A stretch of DNA of 64,000 bases from Proteus columbae. GTDB lineage: Bacteria > Pseudomonadota > Gammaproteobacteria > Enterobacterales > Enterobacteriaceae. The stretch is from the NCBI RefSeq assembly GCF_002777965.1, contig NZ_NGVR01000007.1:1-64000 (forward strand), written 5' to 3'. Each line of letters begins with the position of its first letter. Positions within the stretch are counted from its first letter, which is position 1. A program made the translations under genes and the position numbers. Of this stretch, positions 40,655-51,391 are shown piece by piece. The notes beneath the pieces were generated by a model, which saw nothing but the letters and a program-made list of their open reading frames with translations, did no database searches and had not been told where the DNA came from.

Positions 40655-43543
40655 TTATAAAGAGGCAATAGAGATTTTCTGTGCGATTAGCTTTTCTTTT
40701 GCACTTAAGCATGTTGCTAAGCGTTCACGCTCTTTAGCAACAACCGCTTCTGGTGCACGGCTAACAAAGCCATCGTTAGATAATTTGCTGTCTAAAGTTG
40801 TGATATCTTTCTCTACTTTTTCAAGCTCTTTATCTAAACGTGCAAGCTCTGCATCTTTATCGATAAAGCCTGCCATTGGGATCAGCAATTCTGCACCGTT
40901 AACCAGTTTATTAACTGATAATGGCGCTTCTTCGCCTTCTGCTAATGGACGGATATCGGCTAAACGACCCATTGCTTTTAAGAAACCAATATTGTCACTA
41001 ACGCGGCGTTTAGCATTGTCATCGGCACCACGTAAGATAACGTCAAGTGGTTTACCCGGAGCAATATTCATTTCAGCACGGATATTACGAACCGCAACGA
41101 TAACTTCTTTGATCCACTCAAGATCGTTAAGCGCTTGTTCATCCACCAGCGAAGCATCGAACTCAGGGAAAGCTTGTAGCATGATGGTTTCACCTTCAAT
41201 GCCTTTCACTTCCTTCACTCGTTGCCAAATTGTCTCTGTGATAAATGGAATAATTGGATGAGCAAGGCGCAGTAAGCCTTCTAACACTTCGATCAGTGTA
41301 TGACGTGCTGCGCGTTTTTGAGCATCATTACCTTTGTGTACCGCAGGTTTTGATAGCTCAAGATACCAGTCACAGAATTGGTTCCAAGTGAATTCATATA
41401 AAATACCAGCAGCGATATCGAAACGATAGTTGTCTAACGCTTCACGATAGGCTTTAACGGTATTGTTAAATTCAGCTAAGATCCAGCGGTCAGCCAGTGA
41501 GAATGTCATCTCACCACCTTGATAGCCACAATCTTGTTCTTCTGTATTCATCAGAACAAAGCGGCTGGCGTTCCACAGCTTGTTACAGAAGTTACGGTAA
41601 CCAGATAGACGTTTCATATCCCAGTTAATATCGCGGCCCGTAGAGGCTAACGCGGCTAAGGTAAAGCGCAGGGCATCTGTACCGTGTGCTTCAATACCTT
41701 CTGGGAACTCTTTGCTAGTACGTTTAGCAATTTTTTCAGCCATTTGTGGCTGCATCATATTACCAGTACGTTTTTCTAACAGGTTCTCTAATGAAATACC
41801 GTCGATCATATCCAGAGGATCAAGTACGTTACCTTTGGATTTTGACATCTTCTGGCCTTCTTCATCACGAATAAGACCTGTCATGTAAACCGTATTAAAT
41901 GGTACTTGCGGTTTACCGTCTTCGTCTTTGATAAAGTGCATGGTCATCATGATCATGCGAGCGATCCAGAAGAATATAATATCGAATCCACTGACTAAGA
42001 CATTCGTTGGATGGAATGTTTTCAGTGCTTCAGTATTTTCAGGCCAACCTAATGTTGAGAATGTCCATAGTGCAGATGAGAACCATGTATCCAGTACGTC
42101 ATCATCTTGGCGTAATGCAACATCAGCTGCGATATTGTTTTCACGACGAACTTCTTCTTCGTCACGACCAACATAAACGTTGCCTTGGTTGTCATACCAA
42201 GCAGGGATACGGTGACCCCACCACAGTTGACGAGAAATACACCAATCTTGGATATCATTCATCCATGAGAAGTACATGTTTTCGTACTGTTTTGGTACAA
42301 ATTGGATATCACCATTTTTAACTGCTTCAACAGCGGGTTTCGCTAAAGGTGCGGCGCGAACATACCATTGGTCTGTTAATAATGGCTCGATAACTACACC
42401 ACCACGGTCACCGTAAGGTACGGTTAAATCGTGAGGTTTGATCTCTTCTAATAAACCTAGACGTTCAAATTCAGCGACTATTGTTTTACGTGCCGCAAAG
42501 CGTTCCATACCTTGGTAGGCTTCTGGAATTTCAGTGCTGTAAACATCAGACTCAACACCATTGGTATCTAAGACTTCTGCGCTAACACGGATATTGCCAT
42601 CAAAGTCCATGATATTAATCATTGGTAATTGATGACGACGTCCAACTTCATAGTCATTAAAGTCGTGAGCAGGCGTGATTTTTACGCAACCTGTACCTTT
42701 TTCCATATCAGCGTGTTCGTCCGCTAAAATAGGAATACGACGGTTAACGATTGGTAGAATAATTTCTTTACCAATTAAATCTTTATAGCGAGGATCTTCT
42801 GGGTTAACAGCAACACCGGTATCACCTAACATGGTTTCAGGACGTGTTGTTGCAACAATGAGGTAATCTTTACCTTCAGCGGTTTTCGCCCCATCAGCTA
42901 AAGGATAACGCAGATGCCACATAGATCCTTTAACTTCACGGTTTTCAACTTCAAGGTCAGAAATCGCGGTGTGTAATTTAGGATCCCAGTTTACAAGACG
43001 TTTGCCTCGGTAGATAAGATCTTCTTTATGTAAGCGAACAAAAGCTTCTTTAACTGCTTTAGATAATCCTTCATCCATTGTGAAACGTTCACGTTCCCAA
43101 TCAACAGAGTTACCTAAACGACGCATTTGGTTAGAAATGTTACCACCTGATTCTGCTTTCCATTCCCAAATTTTGTCGATAAATGCATCACGACCATAGT
43201 CATGACGATTTTTACCTTCTTCAGCAGCAATTTTACGCTCAACAACCATTTGAGTTGCGATACCCGCATGGTCAGTACCTGACTGCCATAAGGTGTTTTT
43301 ACCTTGCATGCGCTGATAACGGATCATGGTATCCATAATGGTCTGCTGGAAAGCATGACCCATATGTAGGCTACCTGTGACGTTTGGCGGTGGGATCACG
43401 ATACAGAAGCTTTCTTTTGTTGTATCGCCATTGGCTTTGAAATAGCCATTTTTTTCCCAATGCTGATACAGAGGTTGTTCAATCTCTGCTGGATTATATG
43501 TTGTGTCGAGCGATGGCTCTTTCGGTGCGGATTTATTTTCCAT
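40655..43543 (-). CDS. valS: valyl-tRNA synthetase
   Basis: Class Ia synthetase of 962 residues (E. coli 951). Motifs are HMGH in [14 protein letters not shown] (about 52-65), the editing CP1 domain with [11 protein letters not shown], and KMSKS in [14 protein letters not shown]. The C-terminal arm is a coiled coil ([20 protein letters not shown]). It is the last gene of pepA-holC-valS. Confidence 0.98.
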   Translation of the reverse strand: MENKSAPKEPSLDTTYNPAEIEQPLYQHWEKNGYFKANGDTTKESFCIVIPPPNVTGSLHMGHAFQQTIMDTMIRYQRMQGKNTLWQSGTDHAGIATQMVVERKIAAEEGKNRHDYGRDAFIDKIWEWKAESGGNISNQMRRLGNSVDWERERFTMDEGLSKAVKEAFVRLHKEDLIYRGKRLVNWDPKLHTAISDLEVENREVKGSMWHLRYPLADGAKTAEGKDYLIVATTRPETMLGDTGVAVNPEDPRYKDLIGKEIILPIVNRRIPILADEHADMEKGTGCVKITPAHDFNDYEVGRRHQLPMINIMDFDGNIRVSAEVLDTNGVESDVYSTEIPEAYQGMERFAARKTIVAEFERLGLLEEIKPHDLTVPYGDRGGVVIEPLLTDQWYVRAAPLAKPAVEAVKNGDIQFVPKQYENMYFSWMNDIQDWCISRQLWWGHRIPAWYDNQGNVYVGRDEEEVRRENNIAADVALRQDDDVLDTWFSSALWTFSTLGWPENTEALKTFHPTNVLVSGFDIIFFWIARMIMMTMHFIKDEDGKPQVPFNTVYMTGLIRDEEGQKMSKSKGNVLDPLDMIDGISLENLLEKRTGNMMQPQMAEKIAKRTSKEFPEGIEAHGTDALRFTLAALASTGRDINWDMKRLSGYRNFCNKLWNASRFVLMNTEEQDCGYQGGEMTFSLADRWILAEFNNTVKAYREALDNYRFDIAAGILYEFTWNQFCDWYLELSKPAVHKGNDAQKRAARHTLIEVLEGLLRLAHPIIPFITETIWQRVKEVKGIEGETIMLQAFPEFDASLVDEQALNDLEWIKEVIVAVRNIRAEMNIAPGKPLDVILRGADDNAKRRVSDNIGFLKAMGRLADIRPLAEGEEAPLSVNKLVNGAELLIPMAGFIDKDAELARLDKELEKVEKDITTLDSKLSNDGFVSRAPEAVVAKERERLATCLSAKEKLIAQKISIASL

Positions 43544-43556
43544 ATTCTTTACGTAT

Positions 43557-44006
43557 TCAATAGGTTGGCGGCGTAGCCATTGTCAAAGTAAAGCCGACGC
43601 TACGATAAATTTTATATCGTTCACGCGCCAACTGTTTCAATTGTTCATCAATAGGTACAAAGTCTATCACTTCATGGAAAGCTGTGGCAAAGTCTACGAA
43701 TTGCGATTGCAAATTAATCAAGAGATCACGAGGTGCATTACCACGTTTTCCAGGCCAACATAATTCAACAGGAGAGCCATAACGAGGGCCTTCACCTGCA
43801 AGATTATGAGGAACAAACTGATGAGGTTCTCTTGTCCATAATGCCTCATCAAGCAATTCAGCCTGAGCTTGAGACTCACAAACCAACAAAATACGTTTGC
43901 CTAATCGCCAATGTTCAGCGGTAAGTTGACAGGCAAGCCACTCATGAGCCTGTAAATCATCGTGTATTGATGGGTGTTCCATTAAATAAAACGTGGCGTT
44001 TTTCAT
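43557..44006 (-). CDS. holC: DNA polymerase III chi subunit
   Basis: Clamp-loader subunit linking polymerase III holoenzyme to SSB. The 149 residues match E. coli Hol[45 protein letters not shown] and [23 protein letters not shown]. It starts about 100 bases after pepA and ends 13 bases before valS, the conserved pepA-holC-valS order. Confidence 0.95.
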   Translation of the reverse strand: MKNATFYLMEHPSIHDDLQAHEWLACQLTAEHWRLGKRILLVCESQAQAELLDEALWTREPHQFVPHNLAGEGPRYGSPVELCWPGKRGNAPRDLLINLQSQFVDFATAFHEVIDFVPIDEQLKQLARERYKIYRSVGFTLTMATPPTY

Positions 44007-44020
44007 GATATCCCGATAAC

Positions 44021-44049
44021 AGAAGGGTATTGCGTTGCAATACCCTTCT
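44021..44049 (-). other. intercistronic hairpin between pepA and holC
   Basis: AGAAGGGTATTGC (44021-44033) pairs perfectly with GCAATACCCTTCT (44037-44049), leaving a three-base loop. No T-run follows leftward, so it is more likely a processing or stability element than a terminator. It ends 15 bases before the holC start. Confidence 0.6.
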
Positions 44050-44111
44050 TGGAGTCTGCTCTATTTACCATAATAATAGGGTAATACCTTAACCCTGATA
44101 ATTATGCGGTA

Positions 44112-45620
44112 TTACTCGTCGCTATTCAAACCCGCGCGATTAAGTAAGAACTGAGACAATAAAGAAACAGGACGGCCTGTCGCGCCTTTTGCTTTACCAG
44201 AACGCCATGCTGTACCTGCAATATCCAAGTGAGCCCAGTTATATTTAGTCGCAAAACGCGCTAAGAAACAACCCGCAGTAATTGCGCCACCTAAACGGCC
44301 ACCCGTATTTGCTAAATCAGCAAAATTAGATTCGATTTGTTCATAGAACTCATCGCCTAATGGTAAACGCCAAGCGCGGTCACCGGCTTGCTCTGATGCA
44401 TTCATTAATTCATGTGCTAATGGATTATGATTAGACATTAATCCGCTGTAGTGATGTCCTAAAGCCACCATACAAGCACCTGTTAATGTCGCGATATCGA
44501 CAACTAATTCAGGCTCAAAGCGCTCAACATAAGTTAACGTATCACACAGCACTAAACGACCTTCAGCATCAGTGTTTAATACTTCAACAGTTTGTCCTGA
44601 CATGGTTGTTAAAATATCACCTGGGCGATACGCTTTTCCACCCGGCATGTTTTCACAACCCGCAAGTACACCAATGACATTGATTGGTAATTGGAGTTCA
44701 GCAACAACACGCATCACACCATAAACTGTTGCAGCACCACACATGTCGTATTTCATCTCATCCATGCCATCAGCAGGCTTGATAGAAATACCACCCGAGT
44801 CAAATGTCAGCCCTTTACCTACTAATACAATTGGACGCACTTGCGGATCTTTATTGCCTTTATATTCGATAATCGACATTAAAGATTCATTTTGAGAGCC
44901 TTGTCCTACCGCAAGATAAGCATTCATATTTAGCTCTTTCATTTGTTCTTCGCCAATAACACGCGTAGAAACATTTGAAGATGAGTCTGCTAATTGACGA
45001 GCTTGAGATGCTAAATAAGCGGCATTACAGATATTTGGTGGCATGTTAGCTAAATCTTTACATGCTTTAATACCTGATGCGATGGCTAAACCGTGTGCAA
45101 TTGCGCGTTCACCACTTGGCAGTTCACGACGAGTAGGTACATTAAAGACCATCTTACGTAATGGACGACGTAATTCTGTCTTATTGCTTTTCAGTTGATC
45201 AAAGGTATAGAGGCAGTCTTTTGCAGTCTCAACCGCTTGACGCACTTTCCAGTAATTATTACGACCTTTAACATGTAACTCAGTCAGAAAGCATACGGCT
45301 TCCATAGAGCCAGTCTCATTGAGTGTGTTAATGGTTTTTTGAATGATCTGTTTATACTGGCGTTCATCCAATTCACGCTCTTTACCGCAACCAATCAGTA
45401 AAACGCGCTCAGAGAGAACATTTGGTACATGATGTAACAGCAATGATTGTCCTACTTTGCCTTCCAGTTCACCTCTGCGTAACAGGGCGCTGATATAGCC
45501 ATCACTGATTTTATCAAGTTGCTCCGCGATCGGAGATAAACGACGAGGCTCAAACACCCCCACGATAATACAAGCGCTGCGTTGTTTCTCTGGGCTGCCG
45601 CTTTTTACATTAAACTCCAT
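44112..45620 (-). CDS. pepA: leucyl aminopeptidase PepA (XerB)
   Basis: M17 metallo-aminopeptidase and DNA-binding protein; in E. coli it also assists Xer recombination and represses carAB. It has 502 residues. The catalytic domain has the metal site [27 protein letters not shown] and the signature [10 protein letters not shown] (about 352-361). GGAGAA lies upstream. Divergent from lptF. Confidence 0.97.
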   Translation of the reverse strand: MEFNVKSGSPEKQRSACIIVGVFEPRRLSPIAEQLDKISDGYISALLRRGELEGKVGQSLLLHHVPNVLSERVLLIGCGKERELDERQYKQIIQKTINTLNETGSMEAVCFLTELHVKGRNNYWKVRQAVETAKDCLYTFDQLKSNKTELRRPLRKMVFNVPTRRELPSGERAIAHGLAIASGIKACKDLANMPPNICNAAYLASQARQLADSSSNVSTRVIGEEQMKELNMNAYLAVGQGSQNESLMSIIEYKGNKDPQVRPIVLVGKGLTFDSGGISIKPADGMDEMKYDMCGAATVYGVMRVVAELQLPINVIGVLAGCENMPGGKAYRPGDILTTMSGQTVEVLNTDAEGRLVLCDTLTYVERFEPELVVDIATLTGACMVALGHHYSGLMSNHNPLAHELMNASEQAGDRAWRLPLGDEFYEQIESNFADLANTGGRLGGAITAGCFLARFATKYNWAHLDIAGTAWRSGKAKGATGRPVSLLSQFLLNRAGLNSDE

Positions 45621-45906
45621 GCGTTCTCCTGAATATTAAAGACAAAAACGGAAAGTATCGTTTAGAATAGTGATCCGCATTAATCTACCCCATAGAAAGT
45701 TTACTTTTTATGTTAAGCTAAATGCATTAATTGAACACAACTAATTTAGCTAACTTATAAGCTTGTTCTTATTGGGAACCTGTTTATAGCATGTTTTGAT
45801 ATCATTTGGGCTGCAAGAATGTCTAACTGAGATGCACAAATGATAGATATACAACGAAGTTAGCGATTTTCCTGCAAAAAGACAAGTTTTCACAGGCATA
45901 ACTAGC

Positions 45907-47004
45907 GTGATTATAATTCGATATTTAGCTCGGGAAACCCTTAAAAGTCAGATAGCCATCTTATTTATTCTGATGCTTATCTTCTTTAGCCAGAAATTGG
46001 TTGAAATTTTAGGGGCTGCTGTTGAAGGTAACATTCCTACAAACCTCGTGATTTCTCTGCTGTGGCTGGGAATTCCTGAGATGGCACAGCTTATTCTTCC
46101 ATTAAGCCTTTTTCTTGGGCTTCTGATGACTTACAGCAAACTTTATGTTGAAAGTGAGATAACCGTCATGAGTGCGTGTGGAATAGGTAAGAAAGCATTA
46201 GTACAAGCTGCACTGTTGCTCTCATTACTGACCAGCGCATTAGCCGCAGGAAATGTCATTTGGCTTATTCCTTGGTCTTCGGTGCATCAAGAGCAAGTCC
46301 TTGAGGATGCTAAAGCAAACCCAAGTTTAGCGGCATTGATGGAAGGGCAATTTAAAATGTCCAGCGACCGCAATATGGTGCTTTATCTGGGTAGTGTAAA
46401 AGGAAATCAATTCCAAGATGTGTTCCTTGCACAACTGCGTCCAACGCAAGATCAGCGTCCTTCTGTCGTGGTGGCAGATAAAGGCTATACCAAAGAATTA
46501 CCTAACGGGAATCAGATAGTCGTATTAAGTGAGGGAACTCGCTATGAAGGTACGGCTGTGCTACGTGATTTTCGTATTACCGATTTTAATGACTACCAAG
46601 CTGTTATCGGGCACCGTGAATCGACCATTAGCAGTAATCGTGTAGAACAAAAAACGATGACTGAACTTTGGCATTCGAATGAAACAGAGTCTATCGCTGA
46701 ATTCCATTGGCGCTTAACCTTGATTTTCTCTGTTGTCATTATGGCGGTGATGGTTGTGCCTTTAAGTGAGGTAAACCCACGTCAAGGTCGCGTATTAAGT
46801 ATGCTACCTGCCATGCTGCTTTATCTGGTGTTCTTCTTACTACAAAGTTCATTGCACTCTAATGGTGAAAAAGGAAAGCTGGATCCCCTCATTGCAATGT
46901 GGAGTGTTAATGGTATTTATCTTGCCTTGGCTATCTTATTGAATGTTTGGGATACCTTGCCTATGCGTAAATTCCGTGCTCGCTTTAAGAAAGGAGTTGC
47001 CTGA
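45907..47004 (+). CDS. lptF: LPS export permease LptF
   Basis: Inner-membrane half of the LptB2FG ABC transporter that extracts LPS. The 365 residues start at GTG, as in E. coli (MIIIRYLARETLKSQIAILFILMLIFF). Three N-terminal and three C-terminal helices flank a periplasmic jellyroll domain (about 125-265). Conserved PRQGRVLSMLPAMLLYL is in the C-terminal part. The stop touches the lptG start. Confidence 0.97.
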   Translation: MIIIRYLARETLKSQIAILFILMLIFFSQKLVEILGAAVEGNIPTNLVISLLWLGIPEMAQLILPLSLFLGLLMTYSKLYVESEITVMSACGIGKKALVQAALLLSLLTSALAAGNVIWLIPWSSVHQEQVLEDAKANPSLAALMEGQFKMSSDRNMVLYLGSVKGNQFQDVFLAQLRPTQDQRPSVVVADKGYTKELPNGNQIVVLSEGTRYEGTAVLRDFRITDFNDYQAVIGHRESTISSNRVEQKTMTELWHSNETESIAEFHWRLTLIFSVVIMAVMVVPLSEVNPRQGRVLSMLPAMLLYLVFFLLQSSLHSNGEKGKLDPLIAMWSVNGIYLALAILLNVWDTLPMRKFRARFKKGVA

Positions 47005-48083
47005 TGTTTGGTGTATTAGATAGATATATCGGGCGTACTATTTTACAGTCAATTTTGATGACACTCTTTTTGCTGGTTTCACTATCCGGCATTATCAAAT
47101 TTGTCGATCAACTTCGTAAAGTAGGGCAAGGCGATTTCACCACGTTGGATGCGGGTATTTACGCCATTTTAAATATCCTTAAAGATGTGCAGATTTTCTT
47201 TCCTATGGCTGCCTTATTGGGTGCGTTATTAGGATTAGGTGCATTAGCAACGCGTAGTGAGTTGGTGGTGATGCAAGCATCAGGATTTACCCGCTTGCAA
47301 ATTGCTGGCTCTGTGATGAAAACCGCTATTCCATTAGTCCTGTTAACCGTACTAATTGGTGAATGGGGCGCACCACAAGGTGAACAATATGCACGTAACT
47401 ATCGTGCCGAAAAAATCATGGGCAACTCTTTAGTTTCGACTAACCGTGGTATGTGGGCTAAAGATGGCAACCAATTTATTCATATCAACCGAATAAAAAG
47501 CCAAAATGAGATGCAAGGCATCACACTCTATGATTTTAATAATGATAGAAAGCTAGAAACGGTACGTTATGCATCAAGTGCAACCTACGATGTGAATCAA
47601 AAGACGTGGATGTTGAAGCAAGTTGAGCTATCAGATTTAACTGATCCACAAAAAATCACAGGTAAAAAACAGGTATCACTTGAATGGCCAACACGACTAA
47701 CGCCAGAAAAATTAAGCGTTGTGGCGTTGGATCCAGATGCATTATCGATCAGCGGGCTTTATCAGTACGTTAAATATCTAAAACAGAGTGGGCAAGAGTC
47801 AGCAAACTATGAGCTGAATTTCTGGAAAAAAATCTTTGCTCCAATCTCTGTTGCAGTAATGATGTTAATGGCATTGTCATTTATTTTTGGACCATTACGT
47901 ACTGTACCAATGGGATTAAGAGTCTTAACGGGTATCTCTTTTGGTTTCTTATTCTATATCGTCAACGAAGTTTCAGGGCGATTAAGTTTGGTTTATGGCA
48001 TACCTGCAGTGATTGCAGCATTAGTACCGGGAATACTCTTTCTAACGTTGAGTTTATGGTTATTGATGAAGCGTAATCGCTAA
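47004..48083 (+). CDS. lptG: LPS export permease LptG
   Basis: Partner permease of LptF with the same layout in 359 residues: N-terminal helices (MFGVLDRYIGRTILQSILMTLFLL), a jellyroll domain (about 130-265) and C-terminal helices with FGPLRTVPMGLRVLTGISFG. It overlaps lptF by one base, so the pair is translationally coupled, and ends before a strong terminator. Confidence 0.97.
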   Translation: MFGVLDRYIGRTILQSILMTLFLLVSLSGIIKFVDQLRKVGQGDFTTLDAGIYAILNILKDVQIFFPMAALLGALLGLGALATRSELVVMQASGFTRLQIAGSVMKTAIPLVLLTVLIGEWGAPQGEQYARNYRAEKIMGNSLVSTNRGMWAKDGNQFIHINRIKSQNEMQGITLYDFNNDRKLETVRYASSATYDVNQKTWMLKQVELSDLTDPQKITGKKQVSLEWPTRLTPEKLSVVALDPDALSISGLYQYVKYLKQSGQESANYELNFWKKIFAPISVAVMMLMALSFIFGPLRTVPMGLRVLTGISFGFLFYIVNEVSGRLSLVYGIPAVIAALVPGILFLTLSLWLLMKRNR

Positions 48084-48104
48084 ATAAATGTCAGCAAAAA
48101 AATA

Positions 48105-48128
48105 AAAAGCGCCGAAAGGCGCTTTTTT
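48105..48128. terminator. bidirectional terminator between lptG and ampH-like gene
   Basis: AAAAGCGCC and GGCGCTTTT around a GAAA tetraloop, with seven T to the right and A-run to the left. It serves lptG and the convergent ampH-like gene. Confidence 0.9.
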
Positions 48129-48148
48129 TATCATTATTAAGTATGCAA

Positions 48149-49378
48149 TTACTGATAAAAATCTTTTGCTAGTGCACGGACAAGAGCATTAGTACCCTGA
48201 GTCACTTCACTAAATTTAGTGCCGTTAGGTTTACGGGTGATCACCACGAATACACCGATATTTAATTCAGGAATGGTTGCCATATAAGTATTAAACCCAC
48301 CGCCACCACCTGTTTTTTGGTAAATCGCCGGAATACCATTGGCGGGAGCCATATAAACCCAGCCTAAACCCACGCCATCAGCACGACCCGCTACATCCAT
48401 CCCTTCTATTGATGAGAGTCGATTACGAGGAAAATAGACAGATTGCTCTTTACTTGCTGTTGCCTTTCGCATGGCATTATGAGAAGTCAAAAAGCCTTGC
48501 ATCCAACGTTGCATATCGGCAGGCGTTGAGTACACACCTCCACTTCCGGCTGCTGCAATAGTGTCAGAGCATGGGCTTGGTTTATATCCTACTAATAGTC
48601 GTTGGCATTGTGCAGGCGTTGGCGTCAACGTGGTATTAGTCATGCCTGCTGGCTGAGTGACATACTGTTGTAAAAGTTGAGGATAACTTTTACCTGATGC
48701 TTTTACCAAGGCATCCGCTAATAGATCGTAAGCTAAGTTTGAATAAGCCGCTTGATCCCCTGCGGTGGATGTCAATGTCGCTTTTTTCAACCAGTTCCAG
48801 CGGTCGTCATGCGTTGGCCATATAAAAACAGGTCTTCCCCATTTTCCACCGGGTTGTTCTCGAGGAAAGCCACTAGTATGGCTAGCTAAATGATAAAGAC
48901 GGATAGGAGATTGAGCGCTAACTAATGGTATGTCTACACCATAGTAGCTGTATTTTTGCAGTGGATCGGTGACTAATAGTTTTCCATCATCTTGTAACTT
49001 TAACATCACTTCACTTGTCATCAGCTTGGTGACAGAAGCGATGCGGATCAGTGAGTTCATTGATGGCGCATTGCGGCTTTCTGGTGTTGTCGTTCCAAAA
49101 GAACGATTCAAGGTTTGAGAGTTATTGATCATGACAATAACCATGCCTTGAGGATGACTCTTTTGATAAATCTGTGAGGCGTATTTATCAAACAGCGCAC
49201 TTGCATTGCTTACATTAGGGCTTAATGCCGTAGGCCATTGCGTTAATTCAGGCACACTGTTCTGTTGATTTAACATAGACGGTTGTGTCGCTGGTGGTAA
49301 TGACGAACGTTGGCTACACGCATTCAATGTCAGTAAAGCGACTGGGATCATAAGATATTTTAGAAAATGTTTTTTCAT
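48149..49378 (-). CDS. ampH: AmpH-like penicillin-binding protein / beta-lactamase-fold lipoprotein
   Basis: A class C-type serine hydrolase of 409 residues related to E. coli AmpH (DD-carboxy/endopeptidase, weak beta-lactamase). Catalytic motifs are SVTK (S-x-x-K, in RIASVTKLMTSEVMLKL), YSN (in AAYSNLAYDLLADAL) and a C-terminal KTGGGGGF. Unlike E. coli AmpH the N-terminus MKKHFLKYLMIPVALLTLNACSQ has a lipobox (LNAC), followed by a Pro/Ser/Gln-rich linker. ATG 49378 is chosen over an upstream TTG. Role in peptidoglycan recycling is inferred. Confidence 0.85.
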   Translation of the reverse strand: MKKHFLKYLMIPVALLTLNACSQRSSLPPATQPSMLNQQNSVPELTQWPTALSPNVSNASALFDKYASQIYQKSHPQGMVIVMINNSQTLNRSFGTTTPESRNAPSMNSLIRIASVTKLMTSEVMLKLQDDGKLLVTDPLQKYSYYGVDIPLVSAQSPIRLYHLASHTSGFPREQPGGKWGRPVFIWPTHDDRWNWLKKATLTSTAGDQAAYSNLAYDLLADALVKASGKSYPQLLQQYVTQPAGMTNTTLTPTPAQCQRLLVGYKPSPCSDTIAAAGSGGVYSTPADMQRWMQGFLTSHNAMRKATASKEQSVYFPRNRLSSIEGMDVAGRADGVGLGWVYMAPANGIPAIYQKTGGGGGFNTYMATIPELNIGVFVVITRKPNGTKFSEVTQGTNALVRALAKDFYQ

Positions 49379-49466
49379 TTTTACTTTCAACAGAAGTCAG
49401 TGAGGTGAAAGGAATGCGATCAACATAAAATTGTTTATGTTTTAATTTGGTGCCTTTCTTATCGCG

Positions 49467-49550
49467 CTATTTTTTCTTTATCATTTTTAATACGGCACCT
49501 AAGATAATACCAACAAATATGCCTGTTATAATCCAGCCAACAATGCCCAT
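49467..49550 (-). CDS. 27-residue predicted membrane peptide
   Basis: The short frame reads MGIVGWIITGIFVGIILGAVLKMIKKK: one Gly-zipper-like hydrophobic helix followed by a Lys-rich end, so the C-terminus should face the cytosol. AGAAGG lies 9-14 bases before the ATG. The Gly pattern recalls transglycosylase-associated (YeaQ/YmgE) peptides but it is far shorter. Upstream of, and in the same direction as, the ampH-like gene, 88 bases apart. No named family recognised. Confidence 0.6.
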   Translation of the reverse strand: MGIVGWIITGIFVGIILGAVLKMIKKK

Positions 49551-49828
49551 AACACCGCCTTCTAATCAGATTTAAACTAAATTTTGATTATATTATCAGA
49601 AATAAGAATGTCTATCAGTGCAAGAGCCAGTTATCAAAAAGTTGGCATTAAATGTGTCAAATTGTCTCTAAGAAAAAAATAGTGAAGAAAAACTGCATCA
49701 TAAAAAGACATTTCCCTCATATTTCTCCTCTAAAAGTGAGGTAAGTATTACCGTTAAGTTACAATCCTCCTTGGTTTATCCTGGTTTTTAACCCTATTAT
49801 TAGCATTTCTTTATTATTAAGTTAGGAT

Positions 49829-49939
49829 ATGTATATCAAGAAAATGTTAATGAATGGTGTTATGGTCTTTGTTTTGGTATTTACATGGTTTATTGTTCTC
49901 ATATTTATTCTTATAATGACTATTATTGGAGTTTTATAA
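49829..49939 (+). CDS. possible 36-residue hydrophobic peptide
   Basis: The frame begins MYIKKMLMNGVMVFVLVFTW and continues as one strongly hydrophobic helix to Leu36. Lys residues at 4 and 5 fit an N-in membrane peptide. AGGA is only one base from the first ATG, which is too close; ATG codons at 49844 and 49850 lack a clear site. It may be chance in AT-rich DNA. Confidence 0.3.
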   Translation: MYIKKMLMNGVMVFVLVFTWFIVLIFILIMTIIGVL

Positions 49940-50299
49940 ATATAATATAAGTGTGTGTCATATTTTGTAATAATTTATTGATTGTGGGATTGTGAAATTA
50001 AATTTATTATAGCTTCATCAAGTCGAGAGACTGAGAATATAAGAGTTACAGAGCAAAGATAACCCAGCAATAATAGAGTGAAATAAATAAGAAGGCATAT
50101 TATAAAATAGCCTCTTCAATAATAAATAAGTTATATATTAATCGTAATATTTCAACACCATTATATTAGATAGTAGTACCTTCGTTAAAGTAGTAAATAA
50201 GTACCTTTGTATTAAATATTAATTTCCTATATGTAGTAAGAAGTATCTTATTAAAGCAGTAAATCCTTTATATCAATAATATGTAGTATAGATAAAGAA

Positions 50300-50459
50300 G
50301 TATATTATATTAATAGAACATAACCGCCTTCTTCTCACACCAGGGAAGAAAAGGGCAGTGACGCTACAAAAATAATTTATAGTCATTAAAATAAAATTAA
50401 GCCCTCTATTAGCAGTACTATCGGATCAAAACACTAACCCAAGTTTTGATCCTTTTTTT
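50300..50459 (+). ncRNA. candidate small RNA
   Basis: An intergenic stretch with a hairpin (CTTCTTC 50328-50334 with GAAGAA 50345-50350) ends in a perfect intrinsic terminator. There is no reading frame to explain the terminator. The 5' end is a guess; no clear promoter was found. No known family recognised. Confidence 0.35.
50423..50459 (+). terminator. strong orphan terminator
   Basis: GGATCAAAAC (50423-50432) pairs with GTTTTGATCC (50443-50452), followed by seven T. It is more than 2 kb after the last rightward gene (lptG), which already has its own terminator, so it should end a transcript starting inside this gap. Confidence 0.8.
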
Positions 50460-50744
50460 ATTTATCGTTATGTGTTTTAAAATATATCGATGAGGTAAGT
50501 TAGTTTTAATAAATTTATATAATGACGATATAATCTTTAAAAGAAAAAAGATAAGAAAAAAGTAGAAATAAGATGACGAATAAACTTAGCTACAAGAAAA
50601 ACAAAATAATTGATTTATCGATACAACATGATTAAAGCATTAACGATAGATACCTTGATGTAACCTATAAGCCATGTTTTATGATAGCAACAGACCCTAA
50701 ATGCACTTTTTTTCGCCAATCAAACTGAAAACTAACAATAATTG

Positions 50745-50772
50745 TTGCGAGGGTTCTTCACGCAAGTATAAT
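50745..50772 (+). promoter_or_regulatory. leuX promoter
   Basis: TTGCGA (50745-50750) and a perfect TATAAT (50767-50772) are 16 bases apart, and the mature tRNA starts 28 bases after the -10 box. Confidence 0.8.
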
Positions 50773-50799
50773 GAGCAGGTTTTCCAGACACACTTCAGT

Positions 50800-50884
50800 G
50801 CCGGAGTGGCGAAATTGGTAGACGCAGTTGATTCAAAATCAACCGCCTTCGGGTGTGCCGGTTCGAGTCCGGCCTTCGGCACCA
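50800..50884 (+). tRNA. leuX: tRNA-Leu (anticodon CAA)
   Basis: An 85-base class II tRNA, nearly identical to E. coli leuX. The acceptor GCCGGAG pairs with CTTCGGC (one G-T), the anticodon stem GTTGA/TCAAC holds loop TTCAAAA (CAA), and CCA is encoded. It decodes UUG and is a well-known integration site for genomic islands; integrase remains lie just downstream. Confidence 0.97.
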
Positions 50885-50890
50885 AAAATC

Positions 50891-50913
50891 AGACGCTAAA
50901 AGCGTCTTTTTTT
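50891..50913 (+). terminator. leuX terminator
   Basis: AGACGC (50891-50896) pairs with GCGTCT (50902-50907), followed by a further run of T. It starts six bases after the tRNA. Confidence 0.9.
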
Positions 50914-51075
50914 ATGCCTGAAATTTATGGTTTATAAGGTTTTTCTTTTCTCTCAGCGTTCATCGTTATATTAAAATCAACCCACATCAAGTACCTGCTG
51001 TTGCATGTTGTTGGCATAAGCGTATCGATATCTCTCGATTTGGTAATAGTTTGTACCAACGCAAGGAGATAAATT

Positions 51076-51391
51076 ATGGCTCTTCAAAATGGCTTAATTG
51101 ACTATAACCCAGTGCAAGATATGGGGCTGGTGTAGTAGCGACAGGCAAACGAATCCATAGAGTCGCTTTAGAACTTAAATACCTACCTGAGTTCTAATGC
51201 GCATCAATAGCTATATGGGCAAAACACACCTTATTAGTCTTTATTTGTTCTAGTGAACAGCGTTTTGCCCGTTGGGATGAAATTGATCTGGATAATGCCA
51301 TGTGGACGATCCTCGCAGAACGTGAAGCGATAGGATAGAAGGTGTTAAGCACTCATACCGCGGATCAAAAATGTGTACGATCCACTTCCCC
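51076..51391 (+). pseudogene. P4-type tyrosine integrase remnant
   Basis: Pieces of a P4-like integrase are readable in different frames: MALQNGLIDYNPVQDMG, then AGVVATGKRIHRVALELKYLPEF, RINSYMGK, RFARWDEIDLDNAMWTI with AEREAIG, and GVKHSYRGSKMCTIHFP. In intact P4-type integrases these follow in the same order in the central and catalytic part. At least three frameshifts or stops separate them, and the C-terminal catalytic His-Arg and Tyr are missing. It lies about 190 bases after leuX, the normal place for the integrase of a leuX island. Confidence 0.8.

Larger units (their letters stand above)
49551..50799. other. 1.25 kb AT-rich region before leuX
   Basis: No long gene. It holds a possible 36-codon hydrophobic frame (49829-49939), imperfect repeats of a TTAAAGTAGTAAAT-like unit (about 50184-50270), a candidate small RNA ending in a strong terminator (50423-50459) and the leuX promoter. 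Confidence 0.55.
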
